Of a stretch of DNA of 11,712 nucleotides, positions 5,395 to 11,712 are shown one piece after another. The DNA is taken from the NCBI GenBank assembly GCA_030605805.1, contig JAUWHQ010000003.1:1-11712 (forward strand), in the 5' to 3' direction. The notes beneath the pieces are model-generated. The model searched no databases and had not been told where the DNA came from. It was given only the letters and a program-made list of their open reading frames with translations. Positions within the stretch are counted from its first letter, which is position 1. Each line of letters starts with the position of its first letter. A program made the translations under genes and the position numbers. Source of the DNA: Methanosarcinales archaeon (lineage in GTDB: Archaea > Halobacteriota > Methanosarcinia > Methanosarcinales > Methanogasteraceae).

Positions 5395-5691
5395 TCAGCC
5401 ATCCGCTATCACCATCTGAGCGTATGGCACGCCGTCGATTATGAGCATGTTGTCTTCTGTTATGAAACCACCCTCAAGCGCATGTTCGATAGCTCGCCTG
5501 CCAACGAGATTGGCGCTCGTTGCACGCTTTAGCATGTCCCTGACCTCTGTTGGGGTCGATATCTCGCCTTTATAGAAAAATTCGGATATCTCGAGAGTTA
5601 ATGCGCCGTCGCTGAGGGTCTGTCCGATCAACTCACGGTCGCATATCGCGACCAGCAGAGTTTCACCGAATGTATGTGCTTTGATGTACAT
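5395..5691 (-). CDS. DUF424 family protein
   Basis: This protein of about 98 residues matches the archaeal DUF424 family along its length. The N-terminus MYIKAHTFGETLLVAICDREL matches, followed by LIGQTLSDGALTLEISEFFY, then ATSANLVGRRAIEHALEGGFI and the C-terminal IDGVPYAQMVIADG. Family members are small, conserved archaeal proteins of unknown function, and the family name promises nothing more. I take the ATG at 5691 instead of the GTG at 5700. Relatives begin MYIK, and GGTGGGA lies directly upstream at ribosome-binding distance of the ATG. It heads the minus-strand operon with the two coiled-coil proteins, the DUF1786 protein and the zinc ribbon, so its role may be tied to theirs. Confidence 0.85.
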   Translation of the reverse strand: MYIKAHTFGETLLVAICDRELIGQTLSDGALTLEISEFFYKGEISTPTEVRDMLKRATSANLVGRRAIEHALEGGFITEDNMLIIDGVPYAQMVIADG

Positions 5692-5740
5692 GATTCCCAC
5701 CGATATTATCGATCAAAACGCCAATCGCAGGAGATCTGTT

Positions 5741-5774
5741 GGTTATTTTAACGTTTTCACGTTATGGTATATAA
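5741..5774 (-). promoter_or_regulatory. Probable promoter of the DUF424 operon
   Basis: On the minus strand two TATA-like elements lie in the 83-base gap after the aksF-like gene: TTATATACC (5773-5765) and TTAAAATAA (5749-5741). Between them is a small perfect hairpin, AACGT-GAAA-ACGTT (5763-5750). Either element would give a leader of roughly 30-55 bases before the ATG at 5691. Confidence 0.4.
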
Positions 5775-6788
5775 CTATGTTGCTTGCTCCTTTTCGATTG
5801 CAGCAGCAACCGCCTCTGCAACCTCCGCTGTCGAGCAGCGACCACCAAGATCAGGCGTCATAACACCAGCCGCCATGACACGAGAGACCGCATCATGCAC
5901 CGCATCAGACTCTTCTGCCTTGCCGCACCACTTAAGCATCATCGCAAGGCTCAGGATCGCTGCAATCGGGTTTGCAATTCCCTTGCCAGCGATATCCGGT
6001 GCGCTGCCATGCACAGGCTCGAATAACGCATAATCCTCCCCAATATTTGCGCTTGCGCAGAGACCGAGCCCACCGATCAGTGCAGCAGCCATATCGCTCA
6101 GGATATCTCCGAAGAGGTTCGTTGTCACGATCAACTCGAACCGCTCAGGATCCAGTACCAGACGGTGCGCGGTAGCATCAACGAGCATATCCTCCCATGA
6201 GATCCCACGTCGGTCCGCGACACTGATGCAAACCTCTCTGAAGAGACGGCATGACCGTAAGATGTTGGCTTTATGCACGATGGTCAGGCGTTTCCTGTTA
6301 TTCCCTTCATGCCCTTTATTCCCTCTGGCAAGCAAGCACGCATACTCTGCGATGCGCTCGCTGCCCCTGCGGGTGATGACACGCGTTGAGTGCACGGCGT
6401 CAGGGAAGACGTGCTCGATACCTGAGTACATGCCCTCGGTGTTTTCGCGGACGATGGTGAAATCGATATTATTGCCACTTCCCATCCCTTTGACCGGTCT
6501 TATATTAGCATACAGATCGAATTGCTGCCTGATTCTGACAAGAACGCTTTTGTAGCTAGGATCAGGCGGCGTCGTGATCGCACCAAAGAATATGCAGTCG
6601 CACGACTCAAAGATATTAAAATCGCCGTCTGTTATCGCTTTGCCGGTGCGTTTCCACTTACCGTATCCTATCTCGACCGGAACCTCCTCAATATCGAGCG
6701 AAAATGCATCCAGCACCCGTAGGGCGGATGGAACAACCTCTTTTCCGATCCCATCCCCTTCAACGACTGCAACTTTCATCCGGCTCAT
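5775..6788 (-). CDS. aksF: Homoisocitrate/isopropylmalate dehydrogenase family (AksF-like)
   Basis: This NAD(P)-dependent beta-decarboxylating dehydrogenase has about 337 residues. Visible motifs, numbered from the chosen start, are GDGIGKEV (11-18), DLYANIRP (91-98), RENTEGMYSG (114-123, catalytic Tyr121), VHKANILR (171-178, catalytic Lys173), and NLFGDILSDMAAAL with metal-binding Asp228 and Asp232. EPVHGSAPDIAGKGIANP follows. Overall it looks most like methanogen AksF, which oxidises homoisocitrate-type acids in coenzyme B synthesis. LeuB (leucine synthesis) is the close alternative and the sequence alone does not decide. The ATG at 6788 has GGTGA four bases upstream. An in-frame GTG at 6806, overlapping the srp54 stop, is less likely. 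Residues about 156-164 carry an unusual GNKGHEGNN insertion. It is co-transcribed with srp54. Confidence 0.85.
   Translation of the reverse strand: MSRMKVAVVEGDGIGKEVVPSALRVLDAFSLDIEEVPVEIGYGKWKRTGKAITDGDFNIFESCDCIFFGAITTPPDPSYKSVLVRIRQQFDLYANIRPVKGMGSGNNIDFTIVRENTEGMYSGIEHVFPDAVHSTRVITRRGSERIAEYACLLARGNKGHEGNNRKRLTIVHKANILRSCRLFREVCISVADRRGISWEDMLVDATAHRLVLDPERFELIVTTNLFGDILSDMAAALIGGLGLCASANIGEDYALFEPVHGSAPDIAGKGIANPIAAILSLAMMLKWCGKAEESDAVHDAVSRVMAAGVMTPDLGGRCSTAEVAEAVAAAIEKEQAT
6297..6323 (-). repeat. Three tandem 9-base repeats in the aksF-like gene
   Basis: GGGAATAAA, GGGCATGAA and GGGAATAAC follow one another on the minus strand and encode GNK-GHE-GNN. Family members usually pass directly from the Lys/Arg-rich helix to LTIVHK, so this looks like a local in-frame expansion of a surface loop. 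Confidence 0.65.
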
Positions 6789-6802
6789 CGGTTCACCATT
6801 GC

Positions 6803-8113
6803 TCACATACCGAGCTTCTTCACCATCTTCTGCATGTTGAACCTGCCGCCACGAAGCCCTTTCATCGCTTTCTGCATCATTCGGTGGTATTTCAGCAGCT
6901 CCCGCACATTCTCGATGTTCATGCCGGAGCCACGTGCGATCCGCTTGACGCGTGAGCTGTCAACGATCTTCGGATCGAGCATCTCGGCTTCGGTCATCGA
7001 GTCCATGATGATCTTGTACCCGGTCATCTTATCAGAGGTCTCGCCATACATATCATCCGAGATCTTGCCTATGCCGCCGACGGGCAGCATCTGCATCACC
7101 TGCTTGAGTGGTCCCATCTTGTTCATCGCCTCCATCTGGGAGTACATGTCTTTCAGCGTGAACTTGCCCTGCATCATCTTTTCGACATCGATCTCATCGG
7201 TGAACACCTCCTCAGCACGCTCGATCAGTGTCTTGATATCGCCCATGCCGAGCAGTTTTGAGATGAAACGATCGGTCTCGAACTTTTCGAAGTCGTCAGG
7301 CATCTCGCCGACGCCGATGAAAGCGATCGGGGCTTTCGTCTCTGATACCGCGGAGAGCGCACCGCCGCCCTTTGCCGTGCCATCGAGTTTTGTGATGATG
7401 ACGCCTGTGATCCCGATCGAGTCATGGAATGCGCGAGCCTGATCCCGTGCCTGCTGCCCGATCGCGGCGTCCAGCACGAGCAGCTTCTGATCCGGCTTTG
7501 CGATCGCATGGATCGCCTCCATCTGTGCGATCAGATCGCTTTCAAGGGAGTGTCTGCCTGCCGTATCAATGATCCTGACATCATACGTACTCAATTTATC
7601 AAGCCCTCGCTCTGCGATTCCAATCGGATCATCGGTGCGTTCCCCATAGAATGCGATGTTCAAACCGTCGCACAACATCTGCAACTGGTCATAAGCACCA
7701 GGACGGTCGGTATCCGCGCAGATCACGGCAGGTTTCAGCCCCTTTCGCTGGAAGTACCGCGCCAGTTTTGCCGTGGTTGTGGTCTTGCCGCTACCCTGCA
7801 GCCCGACCATCATGATCGTCTGTTTCGAAAGCATCGGAGGCGTGCTCTCGCCGATTAGGTTCAAGAGTTCGTCGTACACGATCCCGATCACATGCTCGCG
7901 TGCGCTTGCGCCTGCGCGGGGTTTCTCGTCCAGTGCACGGTTGCGTATCCTTCCTGATAGCTCCATCACCTGCTTCACATTGACATCCGCCTGCAGGAGC
8001 GCACGCTGGATGCTCTTGACCAGTTCGTCCACTGCACGCTTATCAACACGCCCGCCGCCCACGATCTTCTTGATCGCGCTCTGAAGCGAGTCGCCAAGTT
8101 TATCAAGTACCAT
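6803..8113 (-). CDS. srp54: Signal recognition particle GTPase SRP54
   Basis: This GTPase, about 436 residues and normal for archaea, binds 7S RNA and signal sequences and delivers ribosomes to the SRP receptor at the membrane. The N domain starts MVLDKLGDSLQSAIKKI. The G domain has GLQGSGKTTTTAKLA (P-loop 104-111), ADTDRPGAYDQL, DTAGRH (183-188) and TKLDGTAKGGGALS (241-254). The Met-rich M domain has SRVKRIARGSG (387-397), the RNA-binding helix-loop, and ends with many Met and basic residues. I choose the ATG at 8113 because it is 27 bases after a strong TATA box and relatives begin MVLDKLG. A GTG at 8122 is possible. The usual DTYRP motif reads DTDRP here. The stop overlaps the in-frame GTG of the next gene. 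Confidence 0.95.
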   Translation of the reverse strand: MVLDKLGDSLQSAIKKIVGGGRVDKRAVDELVKSIQRALLQADVNVKQVMELSGRIRNRALDEKPRAGASAREHVIGIVYDELLNLIGESTPPMLSKQTIMMVGLQGSGKTTTTAKLARYFQRKGLKPAVICADTDRPGAYDQLQMLCDGLNIAFYGERTDDPIGIAERGLDKLSTYDVRIIDTAGRHSLESDLIAQMEAIHAIAKPDQKLLVLDAAIGQQARDQARAFHDSIGITGVIITKLDGTAKGGGALSAVSETKAPIAFIGVGEMPDDFEKFETDRFISKLLGMGDIKTLIERAEEVFTDEIDVEKMMQGKFTLKDMYSQMEAMNKMGPLKQVMQMLPVGGIGKISDDMYGETSDKMTGYKIIMDSMTEAEMLDPKIVDSSRVKRIARGSGMNIENVRELLKYHRMMQKAMKGLRGGRFNMQKMVKKLGM

Positions 8114-8135
8114 CCATATCACATCCGACTGAGGC

Positions 8136-8144
8136 TTATAAAAT
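8136..8144 (-). promoter_or_regulatory. TATA box of srp54
   Basis: ATTTTATAA on the minus strand is a near-consensus archaeal TATA box centred 27 bases before the ATG at 8113. This predicts a leaderless srp54 transcript and favours that ATG over the GTG at 8122. Confidence 0.6.
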
Positions 8145-8185
8145 GTACCGTGTGGGGTTTTAGGTCAACCGGATCGCCAGCGCGT

Positions 8186-10183
8186 TCACCGCACGCAAGT
8201 TCCCGCCCGAACCTTGCGCTCTGGCGAAAGCAGGATTGCGCCATCGTGATCAGCCGCAAGGATCATCCCCCGCGACTCGACGCCGAAGAGCTTTGCAGGC
8301 TTCATGTTTGCAAGCACCGCGACCTGTCTTCCGACGAGATCGTCCGGATTGTGAGTCTCTGCAATTCCCGCAACGATCTGCCGAGCCTTAGTCTCGCCGA
8401 GATCGACCATCAGTTTTAGAAGTTTCTTTGATTTCTTGATCGGTTCAGCCTGCACGATCGTCCCGATGCGGATGTCCAGTTCTGAAAACTCCTCAAACGA
8501 GACGTGCTTCTTCTTTGTCGCCATCAAAACCCGGTCATCGAGAGACCGCTCCATCTCTGCAATCTTCGAGTCCTCGATCTTTGTAAAGAGCATCGACGGC
8601 TTCAAGAGAGTCTGTCCGGCTTTAATCTCTACCGTAACCTCGTCATAAGGCGTGTTGCTGAGTTCTGAGTCTGATTCCATGCCGAGTTGTCTCCATGCCT
8701 CTGACGCCAGTTTCGGCATCGCCGGCTCGAATAATATGGCAAGCGCTTTCACGATATGAAGGCAGTTCCGGATTGTTTTTTTCGCACCGGGCGCATCTGT
8801 TTTTATCGATTTCCACGGCTCGTTCGACTGGAAGTACGAGTTTCCGAACGATGCAAGGCTCATTGCAGCATCGATTCCTTTTTTGAACTCATATTCATTG
8901 AACGACTCGATCACTGAGTTCTTCGCATCCTCGATAGTCTTCACGACCTCAGGATCGATTTCGCCATCCGGAACAGCTCCGAAATTCTTGTACGCAAAGA
9001 GCGATGTGCGGTAGATGAAATTGCCGAGCGTTCCCACGAGTTCATTGTTCACCTTCTCCTGAAAGATCTTCCATGAAAAGTTCAGTTCCTTTGTATGCGA
9101 GGTGTAGCTTGCAAGATAATACCTGAGCAGGTCCGGATGGAATCCTTTATCGAGATAATCATCATTTACCCAGACAACGTAGCCCCTGCTCTTTGAGAAC
9201 GTCTTGTCTCCGATTTTGACCATCCCTGATGCAACAACCGCTCTTGGAAGCGTGTATCCAGCCCCTTTCAGCATGGCGGGCCAGAAGATGCAGTGGTGAT
9301 AGATGATGTCTCCGCCGATGAAATGGATGATGTCGGTATCACCGCCCGGGTTCATCCAGTACTCTTTCCAGTCAATCCCGTGCCTGTTTGCCCAGTCCTC
9401 GGTAAACGAGATGTATCCGATCGGGGCATCGACCCAGACATAGACCACCAGTTCCTCATGATCCGGAAAACGGACGCCCCACTCAAGATTTCTGGTGATG
9501 CACCAGTCATTGAGTTCATTATTGATCCAGCCAAGCGCATAATTCCTTGCATTCAATGTTCCTTCGAGTTTGTCAAGATGATCCGAAAGAAAATCTTTAA
9601 AGTCTGATAATCTGAAAAAGAAATGCTCTTGCACCCTGTATTCTGCCTTACTCCGGCATATCTTGCAAACTGGCTCAAGAATCTCGCCAGGCTCAAGATG
9701 TTTGCCGCAGCCCTGATCGCACTCGTCGCCACGCGCTGTCGCACCACAATCGGGGCATGTTCCTTCAACATACCTGTCAGGCAGGAACCTGCCACATGTC
9801 GGGCAGTATGCAAGCTCGATGCTTTTCAAAAAGACGTGATCGTTATCTATGAGCCTGTTTACGATGTCAATAGTTCGGTTGTGGTTTGTCTGCGATTCTG
9901 TGCTGCCAAATTCATCGAATATTATGTCCAGAGACTTGAATACCTGGTCAAAGTGGTCGTGATACTTCTCTACGAGTTCGGACGGTGTTATGCCAAGTTC
10001 CTCTGCATTGATCACGATCGGAGTGCCGTGCGCGTCAGATCCGCATACAAAGACCGTGTCCCGACCCTGTTTCCGAAGCGATCTCACAAAGATGTCAGCC
10101 GGGATATAGGTCCTGAGATGCCCGATGTGTGCGGGTCCGTTTGCATAAGGCAGCCCGCAGGTGACCAGTGTTTTTCGTGACAT
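8186..10183 (-). CDS. metG: Methionyl-tRNA synthetase
   Basis: This class I synthetase (665 residues) joins methionine to initiator and elongator tRNA-Met in the cytoplasm. The Rossmann domain begins TLVTCGLPYANGPAHIGH with HIGH at residues 19-22 and closes with KTFSKS (327-332), the KMSKS equivalent. Between them are four cysteine pairs (Cys127/130, 143/146, 155/159, 173/176) forming the two zinc knuckles of the archaeal/E. coli type. An anticodon-binding helical domain follows. Residues about 563-665 are a fused Trbp111/EMAP-II-like OB fold (FSELDIRIGTIVQAEP, IVAGIAETHNPDDLVGRQ), which strengthens tRNA binding. The length is typical. The ATG at 10183 lies about 30 bases after a TATA box and lacks a Shine-Dalgarno, so translation is probably leaderless or nearly so. 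Confidence 0.97.
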   Translation of the reverse strand: MSRKTLVTCGLPYANGPAHIGHLRTYIPADIFVRSLRKQGRDTVFVCGSDAHGTPIVINAEELGITPSELVEKYHDHFDQVFKSLDIIFDEFGSTESQTNHNRTIDIVNRLIDNDHVFLKSIELAYCPTCGRFLPDRYVEGTCPDCGATARGDECDQGCGKHLEPGEILEPVCKICRSKAEYRVQEHFFFRLSDFKDFLSDHLDKLEGTLNARNYALGWINNELNDWCITRNLEWGVRFPDHEELVVYVWVDAPIGYISFTEDWANRHGIDWKEYWMNPGGDTDIIHFIGGDIIYHHCIFWPAMLKGAGYTLPRAVVASGMVKIGDKTFSKSRGYVVWVNDDYLDKGFHPDLLRYYLASYTSHTKELNFSWKIFQEKVNNELVGTLGNFIYRTSLFAYKNFGAVPDGEIDPEVVKTIEDAKNSVIESFNEYEFKKGIDAAMSLASFGNSYFQSNEPWKSIKTDAPGAKKTIRNCLHIVKALAILFEPAMPKLASEAWRQLGMESDSELSNTPYDEVTVEIKAGQTLLKPSMLFTKIEDSKIAEMERSLDDRVLMATKKKHVSFEEFSELDIRIGTIVQAEPIKKSKKLLKLMVDLGETKARQIVAGIAETHNPDDLVGRQVAVLANMKPAKLFGVESRGMILAADHDGAILLSPERKVRAGTCVR

Positions 10184-10207
10184 TCGTTACTGGTTTGTGG
10201 CGTTGGG

Positions 10208-10218
10208 ATATATTATTT
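10208..10218 (-). promoter_or_regulatory. TATA box of metG
   Basis: AAATAATATAT on the minus strand is centred about 30 bases from the metG ATG. It lies in the 80-base region between divergent metG and rnhB. Confidence 0.5.
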
Positions 10219-10230
10219 GCTGTGGGGGGT

Positions 10231-10241
10231 CGGATTTAACA
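10231..10241 (+). promoter_or_regulatory. TATA box of rnhB
   Basis: CGGATTTAACA contains a modest TATA-like core (ATTTAAC) centred about 26 bases before the ATG at 10264. No Shine-Dalgarno is present, so rnhB mRNA is probably leaderless. Confidence 0.4.
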
Positions 10242-10263
10242 CCCCTCTTGACCATGATCAACC

Positions 10264-10917
10264 ATGAAGATCGCTGGAGTCGATGAAGCCGGCAAAGGAC
10301 CTGTGATAGGTCCGATGTGTGTTGCAGGCGTCTTGATCGAAGAGGATAAACTGTATCTGATCGAGGAACTCGGGGTAAAAGATTCTAAAAAGCTTACTTC
10401 AAAAAAACGCGAGTTTTTTTCCGGGCGTATCAAAGAAACAGTCGATAGCTGGTTTGTGCTGGATGTGAGCGCGCACCAGATCGATGAACTGCGCACCATC
10501 ATGACGATGAACGAGGTCATGGTCATCTGCCATGCCAGGGTGCTTGAGAATCTGAGACCGGAACATGCGTTTCTGGATGCGGCTGACGTTAATGAGGAGC
10601 GATTCGGCAGAAACGTGCAGAAGAGATGTAAGGAGCCGGTCAGGGTGACTGCGCGGCATAAAGCCGACGTAAGATACCCGATCGTTGCTGCAGCCTCCAT
10701 CATCGCGAAGGTGCACAGGGACTGCGCGATTGCAGCCCTGCGAGAGGAGTTTGGCGACTTTGGCAGCGGATATCCATCCGATCCAAAGACTATACGTTTC
10801 CTGCAGGAATGGTTCTCCGAGCACCGGAGTTTTCCGGGCGTTGTGCGGCATTCATGGAAGACTGTGAGAAACGTGGTCGCAGGCACAAAGCAGAGAACAT
10901 TGTCAGCATACAGATGA
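10264..10917 (+). CDS. rnhB: Ribonuclease HII
   Basis: This 217-residue enzyme cleaves RNA in RNA/DNA hybrids and at single ribonucleotides in DNA, acting in replication and ribonucleotide excision repair. The metal-binding acidic residues are visible: Asp7 and Glu8 in GVDEAGKGPVIGPM, Asp105 in AFLDAADVN, and Asp135 in HKADVRYPIVAAASIIAKVHRD. DSKKLT (40-45) and GSGYPSDP (167-174) are also family signatures. Length and order match archaeal RNase HII, with no truncation. The gene is divergent from metG. Its TGA is followed at once by six T residues (10918-10923), which may end transcription and also form part of the next promoter. Confidence 0.96.
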   Translation: MKIAGVDEAGKGPVIGPMCVAGVLIEEDKLYLIEELGVKDSKKLTSKKREFFSGRIKETVDSWFVLDVSAHQIDELRTIMTMNEVMVICHARVLENLRPEHAFLDAADVNEERFGRNVQKRCKEPVRVTARHKADVRYPIVAAASIIAKVHRDCAIAALREEFGDFGSGYPSDPKTIRFLQEWFSEHRSFPGVVRHSWKTVRNVVAGTKQRTLSAYR

Positions 10918-10928
10918 TTTTTTATATG
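10918..10928 (+). promoter_or_regulatory. T-tract and TATA box between rnhB and the ATPase
   Basis: TTTTTTATATG begins at the base after the rnhB stop. The TTTTATAT core (10920-10927) is a good TATA box predicting a transcription start near 10949. The preceding T-run could serve as the rnhB terminator, so the two signals overlap. Confidence 0.5.
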
Positions 10929-10948
10929 AACACATACAAATTAATCGA

Positions 10949-10987
10949 ATGAACAAAGGAATTGGGTGCGGCATTCATGACATATAA
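10949..10987 (+). CDS. Possible 12-residue leader peptide (uORF)
   Basis: An ATG at 10949, about 26 bases after the TATA box centre and thus at the predicted transcript 5' end, opens a short frame MNKGIGCGIHDI with a TAA at 10985-10987. It overlaps the ATPase ATG at 10977 in another frame. Leaderless translation of this peptide would bear on the downstream start. It may be chance. Confidence 0.25.
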   Translation: MNKGIGCGIHDI

Positions 10988-11669
10988 TCTCGGCATATCC
11001 AGAATAGATGAGCTGGTGGGGGACATCAAGGGTGGCACGAACATCATGATGATTGGTCCCCCTATGTGCGGCAAGGACGATATCACAAATATCATCGCAT
11101 ATCATGGGTTAATTAATAAAAACGCCGCTGTGGTCGTTTCAACACGCGAACCCGGTAAGAATGTCCTCGACTGGTTCGAAAGCCGTGATCTGAGCATTCC
11201 GCCGGAGCATATCGGGATCGTGGACTGCGTTACCAGAACGCTGGGGTTCGGCGCACCCGATACAGAGAACATCAAGATGGCGTCAAGCCCTGTCGATCTC
11301 ACAGGCATCGGTGTCAAGATCAGTCAGTTCTTTGAGCGGTTCTGGATGGAGATGCAGATAAAAGAGACGCGGTTGTGCATCAATTCGCTCTCAACGATCC
11401 TCATGTACTCGAATCTCCAGACCGTGTTCAGATTCTTGCATGTATTCACGGGTCGCATAAAGGCGGCGAATGCACTCGGTGTGTATGTGATCGAAGACGG
11501 GATGCATGATGAGAAGACGATCGTGACGCTCAAGCAGTTGTTCGACGCCATGATCGAGATCCGGGAGGGCGATGACGGTTATCAGATACGTGCTATCGGG
11601 CTTTCGTCAAAACCGACGCCATGGTTCGACTACGAGATCGATGGCGTAAATATCGTATTGAGAGGTTAG
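10977..11669 (+). CDS. KaiC/RAD55-like RecA-superfamily ATPase, altered Walker motifs
   Basis: This protein of about 230 residues has the RecA-like core of the archaeal KaiC/GvpD/RAD55 group, close to the haloarchaeal 'HTR-like' type. IMMIGPPMCGKDDI carries the P-loop (27-34), with Asp where Thr/Ser normally follows GK. AVVVSTREPGKNVLDWF is the next strand-helix. RLCINSLSTILMYSN (132-146) stands at Walker B, with Asn where the metal-coordinating Asp is expected. VFRFLHVFTGRIKAA and GVYVIEDGMHD follow as in relatives. Such proteins are thought to act in signalling or regulation, with no proven reaction. I prefer the ATG at 10977. A TTG at 10962 would add five residues but is too close to AAAGGA. 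A second RecA-type ATPase starts five bases after the stop. Confidence 0.75.
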   Translation: MTYNLGISRIDELVGDIKGGTNIMMIGPPMCGKDDITNIIAYHGLINKNAAVVVSTREPGKNVLDWFESRDLSIPPEHIGIVDCVTRTLGFGAPDTENIKMASSPVDLTGIGVKISQFFERFWMEMQIKETRLCINSLSTILMYSNLQTVFRFLHVFTGRIKAANALGVYVIEDGMHDEKTIVTLKQLFDAMIEIREGDDGYQIRAIGLSSKPTPWFDYEIDGVNIVLRG

Positions 11670-11674
11670 TGTTT

Positions 11675-11712
11675 ATGATAGAAACAGGCATACCGGCACT
11701 GGACGACCATCT
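11675..11712 (+). CDS. Start of a second RecA-superfamily ATPase (partial)
   Basis: Only 12 codons are inside the window, reading MIETGIPALDDH. That is the usual N-terminus of KaiC/RAD55-type ATPases, where it leads into L-GGG-I and the P-loop. It begins five bases after the stop of the previous ATPase gene, so the two are in one operon and probably act as a pair. The gene is cut by the window edge and its domains cannot be checked. Confidence 0.6.
   Translation, partial: MIETGIPALDDH

Noticed and set aside
6834..7442. Plus-strand open frame of 202 codons opposite srp54
   Set aside because: It lies wholly antisense to an unmistakable SRP54 gene and has no ribosome binding site or known motif.
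10236..10886. Minus-strand open frame of 216 codons opposite rnhB
   Set aside because: It is antisense to RNase HII, which has all catalytic residues. The shadow frame shows no family features.
1..11712. CRISPR array, insertion sequence or integrase
   Set aside because: No regularly spaced repeats, transposase motifs or paired terminal inverted repeats with target duplications were seen. The decayed islet may have been acquired, but no mobile element remains visible.
1..11712. Frequent GCGATC/GATCG-type words as a genomic signature repeat
   Set aside because: Most occurrences fall in coding frames as Ile/Asp/Ala/Arg codon combinations, so codon usage explains them without a special motif. 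A genome-wide count would be needed to say more.

Overview
The window is archaeal. It encodes archaeal-type SRP54, an archaeal methionyl-tRNA synthetase with a fused C-terminal tRNA-binding domain, a DUF424 protein, COG1340-type coiled-coil proteins, a DUF1786 (COG4012) protein and a KaiC/RAD55-like ATPase. Upstream of most transcription units sits an archaeal TATA box at the spacing expected for leaderless or short-leader mRNAs. An AksF-like beta-decarboxylating dehydrogenase (coenzyme B branch) points to a methanogen, an ANME archaeon or a close relative in the Methanomicrobia/Syntrophoarchaeia part of the Euryarchaeota. I cannot fix the genus from this window.

Layout. Positions 83-1194 (+) hold a two-gene, translationally coupled membrane operon: a membrane-anchored protein with a WHy/LEA14-like beta domain, then a four-helix membrane protein. 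Positions 1181-2287 form a decayed islet. It holds the C-terminal stump of a DUF457/YdjM-type membrane hydrolase (-), the C-terminal stump of a DUF4258-type toxin (+), an intact YgiT/MqsA-type zinc-finger antitoxin now without its toxin, a promoter-plus-RBS-bearing gene with two in-frame stops and an HPEL motif, and GC-rich sequence with strong inverted repeats. Positions 2288-5691 (-) are a tight operon: DUF424, two tandem paralogous coiled-coil proteins, the DUF1786 ASKHA-like protein, and a 54-residue zinc-ribbon protein with a GTG start that standard length cut-offs would miss. Positions 5775-8113 (-) are srp54 and an overlapping aksF-like gene. Positions 8186-10183 (-) are metG. Divergent from it lies rnhB (10264-10917, +). 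Then come a KaiC-like ATPase with altered Walker motifs (10977-11669) and the first 12 codons of a second RecA-superfamily ATPase running off the window end.

Most of the window is core information-processing and metabolism (protein targeting, aminoacylation, RNA/DNA hybrid removal, coenzyme B synthesis). The most interesting parts are the decayed toxin-antitoxin islet, where one deletion appears to have removed the facing 5' ends of two divergent genes; the hidden zinc-ribbon gene; the small in-frame tandem-repeat expansions in three neighbouring genes; and the possible leader peptide before the ATPase. I do not see a complete novel defence or mobile system. There is no CRISPR array, transposase or tRNA that I can support.
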